Notes under the pieces: generated by a model
Database searches by the model: none
What the model saw: only the letters and a program-made list of their open reading frames with translations
What the model was told of the DNA's origin: nothing
Shown: positions 60,695 to 64,000 of the stretch, in pieces
Numbering within the stretch: the stretch's first letter is position 1
How the letters are laid out: every line of letters begins with the position of its first letter
Origin: Salinisphaera sp052044135
GTDB taxonomy: Bacteria > Pseudomonadota > Gammaproteobacteria > Nevskiales > Salinisphaeraceae
DNA: 64,000 nt
Direction: 5' to 3'
Assembly (NCBI RefSeq): GCF_052044135.1
Contig: NZ_JBQDYF010000001.1
Span: 496,001 to 560,000 of the forward strand
Translations under genes and position numbers: made by a program

Positions 60695-62622
60695 CAGAAG
60701 GTCGTCTGGGTGTCGTCCGGATAGCTCGGTTTCACGTCGTCGATGCGCTTGTCGAGCGGGACGACGGATTCCGACAGACGATGCTGGAAGACGGTCATGT
60801 GCGACATGGCGCGTTGTACGTAATGCCGGGTTTCCGTGTACGGGATATTGGCGATCCAGATATCGGCCGGCATATCGGCGTCGGGCAACCAATGCGCGAT
60901 CTTGCGCGGGCCGGCGTTGTAGCTGGCCGTGGCCAGGGCGATGTTGCCCGACCAATCGGCCAGCATGTCATGCAGATAGCGCGCGCCGAGGCTGATGTTC
61001 GTGGACGGGTCGTTGAGGTCGTGCGTCGACGGCGCGGCCCGGCCCATGGCCCGGGCGAGGTGATCGGCCGTGCCCGGCATGAGCTGCATCAGGCCGCGGG
61101 CGCCGACCGGCGAGCGCACGGTCGGCTGAAACAGCGATTCGGTGCGCATGATGGCGAATACATAGGCCGGGTCCAGCCCGTTGTTGTGCGCGGCGCGGCG
61201 CACGGCGGCGGCGAACGGTGTCGGATAGCGGATATCCAGATCGTCCCAGTAATCAGCCTTGGCCAGGGTGGTGATCGCCCGGGCGTACCACTGCCACTGA
61301 TAGGCAAGCTTCGCGGCCTGGGCCAGCTCGGCCGAATTCAGGTTCGCGATCAGGTGCCGCCATTCCAGATAGGCATCGTGGGTCATGCCGAGCTCGTGCA
61401 GCTCGTGGGCACGCGCGAGCGCCGGGTGGGCCTCGACGCGGGCCAGCGCCGCCGCGTTGTCCGGCACGGGCTGTGCGTTGAAGCTGTAGCCGTGCCCGAT
61501 CGCATCGGCGGCGAGATAGCCGTGATAGGAGCGATGGGCCGCCAGGCGCTTGTAGATCGCGCGGGCCTGCTGTTTCCGGCCCGTTTTCGCCAGCGCGCGC
61601 GCTTTCCAGTATTGCCATTGTTCGTCGCTGGCGGCCTCGGCCGGCAGGCTGTTGATGGCATCGAGCACCAGTGGCCAGCGCTGCTGATAGACCGCCGCGC
61701 GAATCTCCCAGCCCAGTGCATGTTCGTCGCCGGTCATGCGGGCATGGTCGATGCGCGCGAACCATAGCAGGGCCTCGGGACGATGATCCTCGGCATACAA
61801 CAGCGCGACATAGCGCCGCATCCGGTAGCGCCGGGTGTCGTTGAGCCCGAGCCGGGCGACCAGCGGCTTGATCAGGCCGGCCGCGCGGTCGAGGTCGCGC
61901 AGGGCCAGTCGCTTGAACGCGTAGACTGCGATGTCCGGGTCGAGATCGGCCGGGGCGTCAGTCAGATGCGACGGTGTTTCGGCGACATCGAGCCAGCGAT
62001 CGATCGTCGGGGTATCGGCGGTCGGCATTTGCCGCGAAAGATAGCGCGCCAGGCCGTATTGATCGTTCAGGATTGCCGCGTGGGCGCGTTGGCGGATCAC
62101 CGCGGCGGTCAGCCGGCCTGTATGCTTGAGCCAGGCGAAGACCGGGTCACAGGCCGAGGGTTGGCTCTGGCCGACGGTATACAGGTCGATCGCTTTGCCG
62201 GCGGGTGAGCGCCCCAGCTCGATGGCCGCGTGTACTGCCCGGCACTGCGCGCTGGTGCCATCGGAAGCGCGCGTTTCGTCGATCACCCGCTGCCACCGGT
62301 CACGATCGGCGAGGTTGGCGATCCAGGCATGACGCAGCCGCTGCGACGGCGGCAGGTCGGGATGGGCGGCAATGAAGTGCGCGATGCGCGAATCCAGCCC
62401 CTGGCCCGGGTTGATGCTCAGCTCGGCTCGGAGCTGGGTGGCTTCAAGATAATAGTAGAGCGGATAGTCGCGCAGATCCGCGACTTCGGCCGATTTCTGG
62501 TCCAGGTTGCCGTGACGCGCTGCCGACAGCGCGTCGAGGAATTCGCTGCGCATGGCGTCGCTGCTGGCGGCGTGGGCGAGCCCGGCACAAGCGAGGCCGG
62601 CGGCGATCAAGAGCGCGCGCAT
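60694..62622 (-). CDS. slt: soluble lytic murein transglycosylase (Slt70 type)
   Basis: Periplasmic enzyme that cuts peptidoglycan strands to 1,6-anhydro products; 642 residues, as in Slt70. A signal peptide ends near LAHA-A (about residue 18). The long alpha-helical superhelix (to about residue 450) forms the ring. The C-terminal SLT domain has the catalytic Glu in AIMRTESLFQPTVRSPVGA, GARGLMQLMPGTA, and ATASYNAGPRKI. Its stop overlaps the start of cca. Confidence 0.94.
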   Translation of the reverse strand: MRALLIAAGLACAGLAHAASSDAMRSEFLDALSAARHGNLDQKSAEVADLRDYPLYYYLEATQLRAELSINPGQGLDSRIAHFIAAHPDLPPSQRLRHAWIANLADRDRWQRVIDETRASDGTSAQCRAVHAAIELGRSPAGKAIDLYTVGQSQPSACDPVFAWLKHTGRLTAAVIRQRAHAAILNDQYGLARYLSRQMPTADTPTIDRWLDVAETPSHLTDAPADLDPDIAVYAFKRLALRDLDRAAGLIKPLVARLGLNDTRRYRMRRYVALLYAEDHRPEALLWFARIDHARMTGDEHALGWEIRAAVYQQRWPLVLDAINSLPAEAASDEQWQYWKARALAKTGRKQQARAIYKRLAAHRSYHGYLAADAIGHGYSFNAQPVPDNAAALARVEAHPALARAHELHELGMTHDAYLEWRHLIANLNSAELAQAAKLAYQWQWYARAITTLAKADYWDDLDIRYPTPFAAAVRRAAHNNGLDPAYVFAIMRTESLFQPTVRSPVGARGLMQLMPGTADHLARAMGRAAPSTHDLNDPSTNISLGARYLHDMLADWSGNIALATASYNAGPRKIAHWLPDADMPADIWIANIPYTETRHYVQRAMSHMTVFQHRLSESVVPLDKRIDDVKPSYPDDTQTTF

Positions 62623-62684
62623 GGCGGATCGGAGTCGGCGGATGATCGGGCGAGTGTACCGTATCCGCTGTTGGTATCGGGGCC

Positions 62685-63650
62685 CTAGGAGGCGTCCAGA
62701 ATGGTGTCGTCGGCGTTGCTGGCGACGGCATCAGGCAACAGCGTGACCCCGGCGGGGTCGCATTGCATCACGGCCGCACGCAGGGCCGTGATCGCCTTGG
62801 GCCGCGGGAAGCTTCGGCGCCAGGCGATGGCGATCTGGCGCTGCGGGGGCTCGCCGGCGAACGGCCGGGTCTCGAGCAGACGCGACTCGGCGGCCAGATT
62901 GGGGATCGACGAACGCGGCAGGACCGTTACCCCGAGGCCGCTGGCGACCATATGCCGAATGGTTTCCAGGCTGGACCCGGAGCGGGCTCGATTGGCGTCC
63001 TCGGATTCGCGACATTCGGCGCACAGCGCCAGCACCTGGTCGCGGAAGCAATGGCCCGGCCCGAGCAGCAAGAGGTTGTCGCGCGCCAGCTCATTGGGCT
63101 CGATGGCATCGCGTTCGGTCCAGGGATGATTCTGTGGCATGACCACCACGAACGATTCATCGTAGATGGGCCAGGTCGCCACGCCCGGCACCTCATACGG
63201 CATTGCCACGATGACCGCGTCGAGCTCATTGTTACGCAGCTGCTGGGTGAGGTTGCCGGTGAGATTCTCCTCGATGATCAGCGGCATCTCGGGCGTGCTC
63301 TCGCGCAGGCGCGGGATCAGGTGCGGTAGCAAATAGGGGCCGACGGTATAGATCACGCCGAGCCTGAGTGGGCCCTTGAGCTCGTCGCGGCCCTGTTCGG
63401 CCACCGCTTCCAGCGCGCTGACCTCGCCCATCACGCGATAGGCCTGTTCGATGATGCGCCGGCCGATCGGCGTGACCCGGGCCTCGCCGCGGTTGCGCTC
63501 GAACACGGTCACGCCGAGTTCGCCCTCCAGCTTCTTGACCGCAACCGACAGCGTCGGCTGACTCACGAACGCGCGCTTGGCCGCACGACCGAAGTGGCGC
63601 TCCTTGTCGAGCGCGATCAGATAACGCAGTTCGGTGAGTGTGATATGCAT
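62685..63650 (-). CDS. oxyR: hydrogen-peroxide sensor OxyR
   Basis: LysR-family redox regulator of 321 residues. The DNA-binding domain starts MHITLTELRYLIALDKERHF with QPTLSVAVKKLEGELG. The redox pair is Cys201 and Cys210 in GPGHCFRDQVLALC, equivalent to E. coli Cys199 and Cys208, which form the disulfide on peroxide. The length is slightly more than E. coli OxyR (305), because of a C-terminal tail. It follows hemF by 19 bases on the same strand and may share its transcript. Confidence 0.93.
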   Translation of the reverse strand: MHITLTELRYLIALDKERHFGRAAKRAFVSQPTLSVAVKKLEGELGVTVFERNRGEARVTPIGRRIIEQAYRVMGEVSALEAVAEQGRDELKGPLRLGVIYTVGPYLLPHLIPRLRESTPEMPLIIEENLTGNLTQQLRNNELDAVIVAMPYEVPGVATWPIYDESFVVVMPQNHPWTERDAIEPNELARDNLLLLGPGHCFRDQVLALCAECRESEDANRARSGSSLETIRHMVASGLGVTVLPRSSIPNLAAESRLLETRPFAGEPPQRQIAIAWRRSFPRPKAITALRAAVMQCDPAGVTLLPDAVASNADDTILDAS

Positions 63651-63669
63651 CGTCTATCAAGCTTATAGT

Positions 63670-64000
63670 CTATTCCGCCGCCAGCCAATCACGCGGCACC
63701 AGAAAACGTTCGGTGAGGGCCGCCTCGGGCGAGTCGGGCTCGGGTTTGAAGCCGTACTGCCAGGCCGCCAGCGGCGGCATCGACATGAGGATCGATTCGG
63801 TGCGCCCGCGCGACTGCAGGCCGAACAGCGTGCCCCGGTCGTAGAGCAGGTTGAACTCGACATAGCGCCCGCGCCGGTACAACTGGAACGCGCGCTCGCG
63901 CTCGCCCCAGTCGTGATGCCGTCGTTTTTCCACGATCGGCGCGTAGGCTTCGATGAAGCCATCGCCTACCGACTGTACGAAGGCCAGCGCGTCGGCGAAG
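63670..64000 (-). CDS. hemF: coproporphyrinogen III oxidase, aerobic, C-terminal part
   Basis: Only the last 110 codons lie in the window; the gene runs in from beyond base 64000 on the minus strand. The stretch is clear HemF: ALAFVQSVGDGFIEAYAPIV, WGERERAFQLYRRGRYVEFN, LLYDRGTLFGLQSRGRTESI and SMPPLAAWQYGF. The enzyme uses O2 to decarboxylate coproporphyrinogen III in haem synthesis. It probably precedes oxyR in one transcript, a pairing that makes sense because haem enzymes handle peroxide. Confidence 0.93.
   Translation of the reverse strand, partial: FADALAFVQSVGDGFIEAYAPIVEKRRHHDWGERERAFQLYRRGRYVEFNLLYDRGTLFGLQSRGRTESILMSMPPLAAWQYGFKPEPDSPEAALTERFLVPRDWLAAE

Overview
The window is a GC-rich chromosomal segment from a gammaproteobacterium, probably a marine or halophilic member related to Salinisphaera. 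That placement is inference. It rests on the rpsU-(yqeY)-dnaG-rpoD cluster, an OxyR with the two redox cysteines, a bo3-type quinol oxidase, FolM, a glycine-betaine-type binding protein and very acidic stretches in RpoD. Most of the sequence is ordinary, densely packed chromosome. No insertion sequence, prophage or CRISPR array is visible.

Layout. 1-2.8 kb: end of a RimK-type ligase gene and malate synthase G (glcB). 2.9-7.0 kb: cyoABCD on the minus strand. 7.5-15.0 kb: a LysR regulator, then an operon for a membrane-bound molybdopterin oxidoreductase whose Fe-S subunit and NrfD anchor are fused, its TorD-type chaperone and two DUF202 membrane proteins. 15.3-16.2 kb: an orphan betaine-type binding protein. 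16.3-23.7 kb: a one-direction cluster tcuA-tcuB-gntR-TRAP(P-Q-M)-abrB, with an identical 8-bp palindrome in front of tcuA and in front of the TRAP genes. 23.9-29.2 kb: nitronate monooxygenase, uppP and envelope-lipid/glucan genes (olsB-like, phospholipid methyltransferase-like, opgH-like). 29.2-36.2 kb: a PoxB-like enzyme, two orphan response regulators on either side of an NDH-2, the scar of a histidine kinase, and small proteins of unknown role (DUF2267, DUF1264/OBAP and an anchored protein).

36.4-40.2 kb: glcDEF (glycolate oxidase), which supplies glyoxylate to the distant glcB. 40.4-45.7 kb: a LysR regulator divergent from a beta-alanine:pyruvate aminotransferase, alanine dehydrogenase and malonate-semialdehyde dehydrogenase, forming a closed beta-alanine to acetyl-CoA route. 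45.7-50.1 kb: putA without a DNA-binding domain, divergent from an AraC regulator. 50.1-51.7 kb: a small accessory patch next to tRNA-Ile(CAU), with a VapBC-type toxin-antitoxin pair and truncated genes including the N-terminus of a DUF4011-type helicase. 51.8-56.4 kb: rpoD, dnaG, yqeY and rpsU on the minus strand, with a strong terminator between rpsU and yqeY preceded by competing ATCGAT hairpins. 56.5-64 kb: tsaD, folB, folK, then folM, cca and slt (translationally overlapping), oxyR and the end of hemF.

The parts most worth a second look are the fused Fe-S/NrfD molybdoenzyme with no Tat signal, the GntR/TRAP version of the tcu locus with its shared operator, the dispersed TCCGCAGAT-type intergenic repeats, the decayed island beside tRNA-Ile, and the rpsU-dnaG attenuator-like region.
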